Assembly (NCBI GenBank): GCA_000719025.1
Contig: JODP01000002.1
Span: 248,001 to 312,000, forward strand
Source of the DNA: Kineosporia aurantiaca JCM 3230
GTDB lineage: Bacteria; Actinomycetota; Actinomycetes; Actinomycetales; Kineosporiaceae
DNA length: 64,000 nt
Reading direction: 5' to 3'
Part shown: positions 51,578 to 60,004 of the stretch, one piece after another
Position numbering within the stretch: the stretch's first letter is position 1
Layout: the number at the start of each line of letters is the position of its first letter
The notes under the pieces: model-generated
The model's database searches: none
Seen by the model: the letters and a program-made list of their open reading frames with translations, nothing else
Told to the model about the DNA's origin: nothing
Made by a program: the position numbers and the translations under genes

Positions 51578-52305
51578 GCGCGCTGGCGGGCCGGGTCGCC
51601 CTGGTCACCGGGGGCGCCCGCGGGCTCGGCGCGGCCTACGTTCGGGGCCTGCACGAGCGGGGGGCGACAGTGGTGATTGCGGACGTCCTTGAGGACGAGG
51701 GTTTCCGTCTCGCCGAATCATTGGGCGAGCGAGCGCATTTCGTGCGGCTTGACGTGACCGACGAACAGGAGTGGACGTCCGCGGTCGAGCTCGCGGTCGG
51801 GCTCGGCGGGGTGGAAATCCTGGTGAACAACGCGGGGATCGCGAACTCGGGCCGGATCGAGAAGTACGGCCGCGCCGCGTGGGACGCGGTGATCGCGGTC
51901 AATCTCACCGGGGTCTATCTGGGGGCGCGGGCCGTGGTCGGGCCGATGAAGGCGGCCGGGGGTGGGTCGATCATCAACATCTCCTCGGTGCAGGGGATGC
52001 GCGGTGGGGCGGCGCTGCACGGCTACACCGCCTCCAAGTGGGGGGTGCGCGGCCTGACCAAGTCACTTGCGGTCGAGCTGGGGGTGGACGGGATCCGGGT
52101 GAACTCGGTGCATCCCGGCTTCGTCGAGACCGACATGACGCTCACCCTCGACGCGGAGCGCCAGATCATTCCCCTGGGCCGGATCGCCCAACCCACCGAT
52201 CTGGTGGGCGCGGTGCTGTTCCTGGCCGGCGACGAGTCGGCCTACGTCACCGGCATCGAGCTGGTGGTGGACGGCGGCATGATCGCCGGCGTGCCCTACC
52301 GCTGA
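51574..52305 (+). CDS. Short-chain dehydrogenase/reductase
   Basis: A 243-residue classical SDR: TGGARGLGAAYVRG cofactor loop (about residues 12-25), LVNNAG, ISSVQG with catalytic Ser, and YTASKWG with catalytic Tyr and Lys. An Asp-Val pair (LDVTD) suggests NAD(H). Likely oxidises a hydroxyacyl or hydroxysteroid intermediate. Starts GTG 51574, overlapping the previous stop by four bases; third gene of the TetR operon. Confidence 0.92.
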   Translation: MSALAGRVALVTGGARGLGAAYVRGLHERGATVVIADVLEDEGFRLAESLGERAHFVRLDVTDEQEWTSAVELAVGLGGVEILVNNAGIANSGRIEKYGRAAWDAVIAVNLTGVYLGARAVVGPMKAAGGGSIINISSVQGMRGGAALHGYTASKWGVRGLTKSLAVELGVDGIRVNSVHPGFVETDMTLTLDAERQIIPLGRIAQPTDLVGAVLFLAGDESAYVTGIELVVDGGMIAGVPYR

Positions 52306-52356
52306 GCCGGCGGTATGACCGGTCGTCTCCGGTTGGTCCTTTTTGTCGACAAACAC

Positions 52357-52374
52357 ATACCGGCCGGTCGGTAT
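52357..52374. promoter_or_regulatory. TetR operator copy 2, ATACCGGCCGGTCGGTAT
   Basis: Identical to the site at 49935-49952. It lies 49 bases before the GTG of livG, so the TetR protein should also control the Liv importer operon. Confidence 0.87.
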
Positions 52375-52422
52375 AGGCCCTAGGCTGACCGGCACCCGAT
52401 CCGATCTGAGGAGGCGCCTGGA

Positions 52423-53124
52423 GTGGAACCCCGGTTATCGGTCAGGGGACTCGGTGTGCGGTTCGGAGGTCTGCAGGCCCTCACCGATGTCGATCTCGAG
52501 GTCGCCGACGGCGAGGTGGTCGGTCTGATCGGACCCAACGGGGCCGGCAAGACCACGCTCTTCAACGCCGTATGTGCCTTGGTGAAGCCGGATTCCGGGG
52601 TGATCGAGCTGGCCGGCGCCCCGGCCCCGCGCCGCCCCGAACAGCTCCCGGCCGCCGGAGTGGCCCGCACTTTGCAGGGCCTGGGCGTGCTGCCCGGTCT
52701 CACCGTGCTGGAGAACGTCCTGGTCTCGGTGTTGCGCCGGCCCGATCGGCAGGCGCAGGCCACCGCGGCCCTGGACCGGGTCGGCCTGCTCCACCGAGCC
52801 GCGGAACCGGTTGTCGCACTGCCCTATCCGGAGCAGAAGCGGGTGGCCCTGGCCCGCGCGCTGGCCATCCGACCCAGCCTGCTGCTGCTCGACGAGCCCG
52901 CGGGCGGACTGGGCCCGGCTGACGTCCAGGACCTCTCCGGGCTGATCCGCGAGGTCGGCTGTGCCGTGCTTTTGGTCGAGCACAACGTGGATTTCGTGAT
53001 GCGGGTCTGCGACCGGGTGGTCGTGCTGGACTTCGGCCGGGTGATCGCCACCGGTCCCCCGGACCAGGTCCGTCAGGATCCGGCGGTCGAAGAGGCCTAC
53101 CTCGGGATCGAGGTGGCCCGATGA
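52423..53124 (+). CDS. livG: Branched-chain-type ABC transporter ATPase, LivG-like
   Basis: A 233-residue ATPase: Walker A IGPNGAGKTT, a divergent signature PYPEQKRVALARAL in place of LSYGQQ, Walker B LLLLDEPAGGLGP and the His-loop LVEHNVDFVM. GTG start after GAGGAGG. With livF, livH, livM and livK it makes a complete importer, probably for the hydrophobic acid degraded by the adjacent CoA enzymes rather than an amino acid. Confidence 0.93.
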   Translation: MEPRLSVRGLGVRFGGLQALTDVDLEVADGEVVGLIGPNGAGKTTLFNAVCALVKPDSGVIELAGAPAPRRPEQLPAAGVARTLQGLGVLPGLTVLENVLVSVLRRPDRQAQATAALDRVGLLHRAAEPVVALPYPEQKRVALARALAIRPSLLLLDEPAGGLGPADVQDLSGLIREVGCAVLLVEHNVDFVMRVCDRVVVLDFGRVIATGPPDQVRQDPAVEEAYLGIEVAR

Positions 53125-53834
53125 CCGCGGCCCTGGACGTGAAGGGCCTGACCGTCGGCTACGGGGCCGGGCCGGTCCTGGACGAACTCGAGCTGCAGGT
53201 GCCGGACGGCCAGGTGGTTGCCCTGCTGGGCGCCAATGGGGCCGGTAAAACTACGCTGCTGCGGGCGGTTTCCGGGCTTCTTCCGGCTCAGGGCTCGGTG
53301 TCTCTGCGCGGCCAGGATCTCACCGGGGTACTCCCCGAGGAACGGGTGCGCCGCGGGCTCGCCCACGTCCCCGAGGGGCGCGGGGTGATCACCGAGCTCA
53401 CCGTGGACGAGAACCTTCGCCTGGGCGGACTCTGGCGCCACGGCCGGACCGCGCTGCGGGACCGGATCGAGGCCGAATACCAGCGCTTTGAGCCGCTCGA
53501 CCGACGCCGCCGGGCCTATGGGCACCAGCTCTCCGGCGGGGAACGGCAGATGCTGGCGCTGGCCCGGGCGCTGGTCGCGGAACCCGATGTGCTGCTCCTC
53601 GACGAACCCTCGCTCGGCCTCGCCCCGCAGGTCGTGCACGCGATCATGCAGGCGCTGCGCGACCGGTGCGACACCACCGGCCTGACTGTGCTGCTGGCCG
53701 AACAGAACGCCGCCGGCGCGCTCTCCATCGCCGACCGCGGCATCGTCCTGCATCTCGGAGTGGTCCGGGCCGATGCCCCGGCCGCCGAGCTGGCCCGGGA
53801 CGAGACCCTCCGACACGCCTACCTGGGGTACTGA
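53121..53834 (+). CDS. livF: Branched-chain-type ABC transporter ATPase, LivF-like
   Basis: A 237-residue ATPase: Walker A LGANGAGKTT, signature LSGGERQMLALARAL, Walker B VLLLDEPSLGLAP and His-loop LAEQN. HVPEGRGVITELTVDENL is typical of LivF. ATGA overlap with livG. Confidence 0.95.
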   Translation: MTAALDVKGLTVGYGAGPVLDELELQVPDGQVVALLGANGAGKTTLLRAVSGLLPAQGSVSLRGQDLTGVLPEERVRRGLAHVPEGRGVITELTVDENLRLGGLWRHGRTALRDRIEAEYQRFEPLDRRRRAYGHQLSGGERQMLALARALVAEPDVLLLDEPSLGLAPQVVHAIMQALRDRCDTTGLTVLLAEQNAAGALSIADRGIVLHLGVVRADAPAAELARDETLRHAYLGY

Positions 53835-54706
53835 TGGACCGGTTCACCCTCCTGGTCGCCGCCGGCGTGGCCGACGGAGTCGTCTTCGCGCTCTTCGCGC
53901 TGTCTTTGGTGCTGATCTGGCGCTCGACCCGGATCGTCAACTTCGCCGCCGCGGCGATGGCCGTGGTGGCCTGCTACCTGGCGCTGGGGGTGTCGACCGC
54001 CTCCGGGAGCTACTGGGCCGGACTGCTGGCCGCGGTCGTCGCCGGAGCCGGGTTCGGCTGGGCGGTCGAGCGCGGGGTGATGCGCTGGGCCGGCGACCCG
54101 CTCTCCGGGGTTATCCTGGCGATCGGCACGGTGATGGTGCTGCAGTCGCTGACCGGCATCCTCGCCGGTCCCCGGTACCGGCCCACGCCGACCCCGTTCA
54201 ACGATCGTCCGCTGCACCTGGGCGGGGTTCCCCTGCTGTCGCCGTACGACGTCTTCGTCATCGTCGTCGCCGTGGCCCTGATGGCCGGGCTGCGCACGCT
54301 CTTCTCCCGCACCTCGCTGGGCCTGCAACTGCGCGCATCCGCCTTCGCCCCGGAGACCTCACGCCTGCTCGGCGTGCGGGTCACCTGGATGCGCACGATC
54401 GGCTGGGTGCTGGCCGGCGCGGTCGGGGCCCTGGCCGCGTGGCTGGCCGTGCCCGGGCAGCTGGGCCTGAACCCGCACGCCGCCGACTCCCTGTTCGTCA
54501 GCGCCTTCGCGGTCGCCGTGGTCGGGGGCCTGGACTCCCCCGAGGGCGCGGTGATCGGCGGTCTGGTCGTCGGCGTGGTGATCAGCCTGGTGACCGGCTA
54601 CCTGGGGGCGGCCGTGGCGCCGCTCGGCGTGCTCGCCCTGCTGGCGGTCGTCCTGCTGATCAGACCCTCCGGCCTGTTCGCCGGAACGGAGGCCCGCCGA
54701 GTATGA
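53834..54706 (+). CDS. livH: Branched-chain-type ABC permease, LivH-like
   Basis: A 290-residue permease with about eight helices: GVADGVVFALFALSLVLIWR at the start and IGWVLAGAVGALAAWLAVPG in the conserved loop region; VIGGLVVGVVISLVTGY near the end. The ATG shares one base with the livF stop (TGATG). Confidence 0.94.
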   Translation: MDRFTLLVAAGVADGVVFALFALSLVLIWRSTRIVNFAAAAMAVVACYLALGVSTASGSYWAGLLAAVVAGAGFGWAVERGVMRWAGDPLSGVILAIGTVMVLQSLTGILAGPRYRPTPTPFNDRPLHLGGVPLLSPYDVFVIVVAVALMAGLRTLFSRTSLGLQLRASAFAPETSRLLGVRVTWMRTIGWVLAGAVGALAAWLAVPGQLGLNPHAADSLFVSAFAVAVVGGLDSPEGAVIGGLVVGVVISLVTGYLGAAVAPLGVLALLAVVLLIRPSGLFAGTEARRV

Positions 54707-55800
54707 ACCCGCGCCGCATCCTTCTTTTCACCGTGGTCGGCCTGCTGATCGCCCTCGCGGCCACGTTCCTGCTCGACCCGTACCGCAACTACCTGCTCGC
54801 CCTGGTCGCCGCCCATCTGTGCGCGATCGCCGGGCTCAGCCTGCTGATCGGTCGCACCGGCCAGCTCTCCCTGGGGCACGCGGCCCTGATGGCGGCCGGG
54901 GGCTACGGATACGCGGGCACGGTGACCGCTCTGGACGCCTGGCCGACCGGCCTGCGGGTGCCGCTCGCCCTGTTGGCCGCGGTGCTGGCGGCCGCCGCCC
55001 TCGGTCTCCTGGTCGGGCTGGCCGGGGCCCGCCTGCACGGCCCCTACCTGGCCGGGCTCACGCTGACCGTGGTGATGGCCCTCCCGGCGCTGACCACCCA
55101 GATCGACGCGCTGGGCGGCGATCAGGGGCTGACCGTGCCGTTCCTGTCGGTGCCGGGCCGGCTGGCCTCGCTGATCGCCCTGGAGCAGTGGCAGGCCTGG
55201 GTGGCGCTCATGGTCGTGGCCGTCGTCCTGGCCGGACTTTCGATGATGGACGCCGGTCGCACCGGGGTGCGGATGCGGGCGGTCCGGGACGACGAGGTGG
55301 CCGCGGCCCTGGCCGGGATCCGTCCGGGACGCACCAAGGTCCTGGCCTTCGTCGCCTCGGCCGCCGCGGCCGGAGCCGGGGGTGGAGTGCTCTGTTACAT
55401 CGACTCCGGGGTCCGCCCCGGCGGGTACGGCGTCTCGCTCTCGCTGCTGCTGGTCGTCGGCGTGGTGGTGGGCGGCACCGGCCGGCTCGTCGGCGCCGGG
55501 ATCGGCGCCGCGCTGGTGGTGCTCCTGCCCTGGCTGATCGGGCTGACCACCGACGCCCTCGCCCTGGGACCGGAACTCGCCCAGCGCCTGGACGGCAACC
55601 TCGCGGTCCTGGTCTTCGGGCTCCTCCTGATCGTTCTCACCGCTCTCGCCCCCGGCGGAGCGGTCTCCCTCGTCCCGCACCTCCCTCTCCGATCACGGCA
55701 AAGGACTGACGATGACGTCACGCGCACGCCCAGCCATCCACCGACCGACGGCCCTGCTCGCCGCGGCCGCCGTAGCGGCCGTCGGCCTGGCCGCCTGTAG
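54703..55800 (+). CDS. livM: Branched-chain-type ABC permease, LivM-like, with overlapping tail
   Basis: A 365-residue permease: LIGRTGQLSLGHAALMAAGG is the LivM signature and MRAVRDDEVAAALAGIRPGR the ATPase-docking loop. It starts with ATGA overlap to livH. The conserved fold ends near residue 325 (APGGAVSL); the last 40 residues are basic, Pro/Arg-rich and encoded in the frame overlapping the first 89 bases of the binding-protein gene. Such a long overlap is unusual; a lost stop or small frameshift may explain it. Confidence 0.9.
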   Translation: MNPRRILLFTVVGLLIALAATFLLDPYRNYLLALVAAHLCAIAGLSLLIGRTGQLSLGHAALMAAGGYGYAGTVTALDAWPTGLRVPLALLAAVLAAAALGLLVGLAGARLHGPYLAGLTLTVVMALPALTTQIDALGGDQGLTVPFLSVPGRLASLIALEQWQAWVALMVVAVVLAGLSMMDAGRTGVRMRAVRDDEVAAALAGIRPGRTKVLAFVASAAAAGAGGGVLCYIDSGVRPGGYGVSLSLLLVVGVVVGGTGRLVGAGIGAALVVLLPWLIGLTTDALALGPELAQRLDGNLAVLVFGLLLIVLTALAPGGAVSLVPHLPLRSRQRTDDDVTRTPSHPPTDGPARRGRRSGRRPGRL

Positions 55801-57010
55801 CAGCCCCAGCGACGCCGACTCGGAGGACAGCAGCCCGGGGGTCACCGACACCTCGGTCAAGGTCGGCACCCACACCCCGCTGACCGGTCCGGCCGCGGCC
55901 GGGTACGCGTCCATCTCCAAGGCCGTCACGGCCTACTTCGCCTACCTCAACGAGAAGGGCGGGGTGAACGGCCGCAAGATCGACTACGTGGTGAAGGACG
56001 ACGGGTACAACCCGGCCACGACGTCCACCGTGGTGCGCGAACTGGTGCAGCAGGACAAGGTCTTCGCGGTTCTGAACGGCCTGGGCACGGCCCCGCACGC
56101 GGCGGTCGTGGACTACCTCAACCAGCAGAAGGTGCCGGACCTGTTCGTCGCCTCCGGCGCCTCGCAGTGGAACCAGCCCGACAAGCTGCCGAACACCTTC
56201 GGCTTCAACGTCGACTACGTGACCGAGGGAAAGATCCTGGCGCACTACGAGCAGGAGCAGAAGCCCGACGCCAAGTTCTGTGTGCTGCGTCAGGACGACG
56301 ACTTCGGCAAGGACCTGACCACCGGCATCACCCAGGTCGTCGGCAAACTCGCCTCCGAGCAGACCTACGCGGTCTCCAGCGAGTCCCTGGCCGCCCAGGT
56401 CGGCGCGCTCAAGGCGGCCGGCTGCACGGTGAACTTCCTGGCCACGGTCAACGGCTTCACCGCGATGGCCCTCGGCACCGCGGCCAAGATGGCCTACCCG
56501 GCCGCCTGGGCCACCTCGTCCTCCGGCGGCGACTACTCCACCCTGGTCGGCTATCTCGGCAAGGACGTCGGGCCCAAGCTGCTGGAGGGCCTGGTGAGCA
56601 CCAACTACCTGCCGTTCGACGCCGACGACCCCTGGGTGAAGCTGTTCCAGGAGATCAACACGAAGTACAACGCGGGCGCGCCGTTCACCGGGAACACGAT
56701 CTACGGCATGTCGGTGGCCTACACCTTCGCCGAGGCGCTGACCCAGGCCGGCAAGAACCCCACGCGGGCCGGGATTCTCGAGGCGCTGGAGTCGGGCAAG
56801 GTGAAGTCCAACGGGATCGTGCCGGGCACCTTCTCCGCGGACGACCATGAGGCCTTCGGTGGAGCCGGGATCGTGACGGTCTCCGAGGGCGTGCAGGCCT
56901 ACGTGGACGGGCAGCTCTTCACCACCGACGCGGCCAGCGGCCCGGTCAGCCCCTACTCCGGCACCGGCGTCCCCCTCCCCGCCTCCGGCATCCCCGCCGC
57001 TGCCAACTAA
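55712..57010 (+). CDS. livK: LivK-like substrate-binding lipoprotein
   Basis: A 432-residue type I periplasmic-binding-fold protein. The signal peptide ends in the lipobox GLAAC; VKVGTHTPLTGPAAAGYASI is the standard first strand, and GGVNGRKIDYVVKDDGYNPA and FGFNVDYVTEGKIL follow. AAGGA lies 7 bases before the ATG. Binds the solute for LivHM, probably a hydrophobic carboxylic acid. Followed by a palindromic repeat element. Confidence 0.94.
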   Translation: MTSRARPAIHRPTALLAAAAVAAVGLAACSSPSDADSEDSSPGVTDTSVKVGTHTPLTGPAAAGYASISKAVTAYFAYLNEKGGVNGRKIDYVVKDDGYNPATTSTVVRELVQQDKVFAVLNGLGTAPHAAVVDYLNQQKVPDLFVASGASQWNQPDKLPNTFGFNVDYVTEGKILAHYEQEQKPDAKFCVLRQDDDFGKDLTTGITQVVGKLASEQTYAVSSESLAAQVGALKAAGCTVNFLATVNGFTAMALGTAAKMAYPAAWATSSSGGDYSTLVGYLGKDVGPKLLEGLVSTNYLPFDADDPWVKLFQEINTKYNAGAPFTGNTIYGMSVAYTFAEALTQAGKNPTRAGILEALESGKVKSNGIVPGTFSADDHEAFGGAGIVTVSEGVQAYVDGQLFTTDAASGPVSPYSGTGVPLPASGIPAAAN

Positions 57011-57164
57011 CCCTCGTGATCATGCACTGCATGATCACGAGGGCGCAGCTGCACAACCCCAAACACCCCTGTCGTGATCATGGACTTCTTTCCCCGTGAT
57101 CATGGACTTTTCACCCCGAGGAAAAGTCCATGATCACGGGGGTGAAACTCCATGATCACGAAGG
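57011..57164. repeat. Nested palindromic repeat element (six GTGATCATG copies)
   Basis: Directly after livK lies a near-perfect 33-base palindrome (57011-57026 with 57028-57043). A second hairpin has a perfect 21-bp stem (57092-57112 with 57121-57141) and an 8-base loop. An outer imperfect pair (57072-57088 with 57144-57161) encloses it. The 9-mer GTGATCATG occurs three times in each orientation. It probably ends both convergent transcripts, and the TGA stop of the acyl-CoA ligase gene (57156-57158) lies inside the last copy. Confidence 0.85.
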
Positions 57165-58730
57165 AAGTTCGGGGGTGTGTTCGGCGACGAGTTCGCGCTT
57201 GAGCAGCTTGCCGCTGGCCCCGGTGGGCAGCGTCTGGTGCAGGTGCACCACCCGCGGGTACTTGTAGGCGGCGATCCGATCCCGGGTGAAGTCCAGGATC
57301 TCCGAGGCCGAGGCCGATGCCCCCGGGGCGAGAACCACTGCAGCGTGCACCTCTTGGCCGTGATCCGGATCGGGGACGCCGAAGACCGCGGTCTGGGCGA
57401 CGGCCGGGTGACGCATGATCACGTCCTCGACCTCACGCGGATAGACGTTGTACCCGTTGCGCACGATCATGTCCTTCTTCCGGTCCACGATCGTCACCAC
57501 CCCGTCCTCACCCTTGGTGCCCAGATCGCCGGTGCGGAACCAGCCGTCCACCACGACCGCAGCCGTCGCCTCCGGGTTGCCCAGGTAGCCCTTGAACAGG
57601 TTGTGCCCGCGCACCACGATCTCGCCGAGCTCGCCGGTGCCGAGCATCATGATCCGGTCGTCGACCAGCGGATCGGCGATCTCGACGTCCACCCCCCAGA
57701 TCGCCCGCCCGACCGTGCCGGGCCGGATCGGCTCCCCGACCCGGTTGAAGGTCACCGTCGGCGCGGTCTCGGTCAGCCCGTACCCCTCGTGAACCTCGGC
57801 GCCGAAGGCCTTCTCAAAGGCCTCCAGCAGCGGGATGGGGAGCGCGGCCCCGCCGGAGACCGCGTACTTCAGGGGCGGGCGCTCCGGGTTTCGTGCGGCC
57901 GCCTGGACCAGCCCGAGGAACATCGTCGGGACGGCGGTGAAGATGGTCGCCCGGTGGCGGACCATCAGGCGAAGGGCCTCGTCCGGGTCGAACTTCGGCA
58001 ACAGGAGGACGCCGGCCCCGCGGCGGAAACCGGCGTTGAGTACGGAGGACTGGCCGAAGGTGTGGAAGAACGGCAGGCCCCCGAAGATCACCTCGTCCGG
58101 CTCGAGCTCGGAGCCGTCGATCAGGGCACAGTGCACCTGCTCGACCAGGGCCAGGTGACTGGAGACGGCGCCCTTCGGCCGGCCCGTGGTTCCGCTGGTG
58201 TAGAGGATCGTGGCCGGGGCCAGGGGGTTGACCGAGGCGTACTGCCGGATCGGTTTCGCGCTGCGCGCCTCGTCTTCCAGGCGATCCGGTTGGCCTTCCG
58301 GCATCATCACGGTCACGACCGGTACCGAGGCCGCGGCGGCCGCGGGCAGCGCCTCACCGAGCAGGGGGGCCGCGGCGACCAGGAGGGACGCCCCGCTGTC
58401 GCGCAGGACGTGCTCGATCTCCTCGGCCTTGAGCAGCAGGTGCACGGGAACGACGACGGCCCCGAGCGCCAGCACCGCGTAATAGACGCGGGCGAAGTCC
58501 GGCACATTGGGCACCAGCATCGCCACCTGCGTGCCCGGCCCCACTCCCCGCGCCTGCAAAGCACCGGCGTAGGCGCAGGTCTCGTCCCAGAGCGGGCCGT
58601 AGGCGATCGACCGGTCGCCGATGATCAGCGCGGTCCGGCCGGGAGTGCGCCGCGCGGTCTCAGCCAGGACGGCGGCCACCGAGAGCGTGCCGTGCCCCGG
58701 TCCGGTCAGGGCCGGATCGTCGAAATTCAT
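57156..58730 (-). CDS. AMP-dependent acyl-CoA synthetase/ligase
   Basis: A 524-residue ANL enzyme: P-loop TILYTSGTTGRPKGAVSS, AVSGGAALP, HEGYGLTETAPTVTFN, GWFRTGDLGTKGEDGVV and IVDRKKDMIVRNGYNVYP are the A3-A8 motifs, and SGKLLKRELV gives the catalytic Lys. It activates a carboxylic acid with ATP and CoA. It lies 50 bases after the acyl-CoA dehydrogenase on the same strand and can activate acid brought in by the Liv importer. Its stop lies in a repeat. Confidence 0.94.
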   Translation of the reverse strand: MNFDDPALTGPGHGTLSVAAVLAETARRTPGRTALIIGDRSIAYGPLWDETCAYAGALQARGVGPGTQVAMLVPNVPDFARVYYAVLALGAVVVPVHLLLKAEEIEHVLRDSGASLLVAAAPLLGEALPAAAAASVPVVTVMMPEGQPDRLEDEARSAKPIRQYASVNPLAPATILYTSGTTGRPKGAVSSHLALVEQVHCALIDGSELEPDEVIFGGLPFFHTFGQSSVLNAGFRRGAGVLLLPKFDPDEALRLMVRHRATIFTAVPTMFLGLVQAAARNPERPPLKYAVSGGAALPIPLLEAFEKAFGAEVHEGYGLTETAPTVTFNRVGEPIRPGTVGRAIWGVDVEIADPLVDDRIMMLGTGELGEIVVRGHNLFKGYLGNPEATAAVVVDGWFRTGDLGTKGEDGVVTIVDRKKDMIVRNGYNVYPREVEDVIMRHPAVAQTAVFGVPDPDHGQEVHAAVVLAPGASASASEILDFTRDRIAAYKYPRVVHLHQTLPTGASGKLLKRELVAEHTPELPS

Positions 58731-58780
58731 GGTTGGTTCCCCTGTCTCGTCGCTGAGCGGGTGATTGGTTCAGAACGGCT

Positions 58781-59995
58781 TCAGAGCACGGGCGGGCGGC
58801 GGAACTCGGCCCGGCCGAGCGAGGAGAGGTGCACCTCGTCCGGCCCGTCGGCCAGGCGCAGGGCCCGGCTCCCGGCCCACAGCGCGGCCAGCGGGACGTC
58901 CGAGGACACCCCGGCCGCACCGAAAACCTGGATGGCCCGGTCGAGAACGGCCTGGACCGCGCGAGGTACGGCGATCTTGATGGCCTGGATCTCGGTCATC
59001 GCGGCCCGGTTGCCGACCGTGTCCATCAGCCAGGCGGTCTTGAGCACCAGCAGCCGCAGCGCCTCGATCTGGATCCGGGCCTCGGCCCCCCACTCGCGCA
59101 GCACCCCCTGATCGGCCAGCTTCCGGCCGAAGGTGGAGCGGGCCGACGCGCGCTCGCGGACCAGGTCGAGGGCGCGCTCGGCCATTCCCAGAGCCCGCAT
59201 GCAGTGGTGGATCCGCCCCGGGCCGAGCCGGGCCTGGGCGATCGCGAAACCCTCGCCCGGGCCCTGAAGAATGGCATCGGCGGGGACCCGGACCTCGTCG
59301 AAGGCGATCTCGGCATGGCCGCCGTGATCCCGGTCGTCGTAGCCGAACACCGTCAGGGGCCGGACGATCTGCACGCCCGGCGCGTCCCGGGGAACCAGCA
59401 CCATGCTCTGCTGACGATGCCGGGGCGCCTCGGGGTCGGTCACACCCATCACGATCAGCAGGCGGGCGTCCGGGCTCATCGCCCCGGTGGACCACCACTT
59501 GCGGCCGGTGATCACCCAGTCTCCCCCGTCGCGCTGGATCCGGGTCCGGATCTGGCTCGCGTCCGAGGAGGCGACGCCCGGTTCGGTCATGCAGAACGCC
59601 GACCGGATCCGGGCCTCCAGCAGCGGGTGCAGCCACTCCTCCTGCTGGGCCGCGGTGCCGAACTCGTTCAGGATCTCCATGTTTCCCGAATCCGGGGCGG
59701 CACAGTTCATCGCCACCGGGGCCAGCTGTGGGGAATACCCGGTGAGTTCGGCCACCGGCGCGTACTGGAGCTGGCTGAGCCCGGCGCCGTGCTCGCCGGG
59801 CAGGAACAGGTTCCACAGGCCGGCATCGCGAGCACGGGCCCGCAGGTCGTGGATCACCGGCGGGGCGCCCCAGAACTCCTTACCGGCCGCCAGTTCCTGC
59901 TCCAGCTCGGGTTCGGCAGGCAGGACGTGGCCGGCGATGAACTCCCGGGCCCGGGCGGTGAGGTCCTGGGTGCGTTGGTCCGGAGCGAAGTCCAC
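58781..59995 (-). CDS. Acyl-CoA dehydrogenase, ACAD10/11 type
   Basis: A 404-residue flavoprotein: CMTEPGVASSDASQIRTRIQ and GDWVITGRKWWSTGA are the FAD/substrate motifs, RIHHCMRALGMAERALD and RSTFGRKLADQGVLREW the C-terminal helical domain, and IQVFGAAGVSSDVPLA the closing motif. It forms the 2,3-double bond of an acyl-CoA. GTG start after GAGGAG, 9 bases past the phosphotransferase stop; homologues of these two genes are fused in animal ACAD10/11. Confidence 0.93.
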   Translation of the reverse strand: MDFAPDQRTQDLTARAREFIAGHVLPAEPELEQELAAGKEFWGAPPVIHDLRARARDAGLWNLFLPGEHGAGLSQLQYAPVAELTGYSPQLAPVAMNCAAPDSGNMEILNEFGTAAQQEEWLHPLLEARIRSAFCMTEPGVASSDASQIRTRIQRDGGDWVITGRKWWSTGAMSPDARLLIVMGVTDPEAPRHRQQSMVLVPRDAPGVQIVRPLTVFGYDDRDHGGHAEIAFDEVRVPADAILQGPGEGFAIAQARLGPGRIHHCMRALGMAERALDLVRERASARSTFGRKLADQGVLREWGAEARIQIEALRLLVLKTAWLMDTVGNRAAMTEIQAIKIAVPRAVQAVLDRAIQVFGAAGVSSDVPLAALWAGSRALRLADGPDEVHLSSLGRAEFRRPPVL

Positions 59996-60004
59996 GGTGT
60001 CTCC

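Noticed and set aside
57011..57164. CRISPR array
   Set aside because: Repeats alternate in orientation and are nested palindromes without regular spacers; no cas genes occur in the window.
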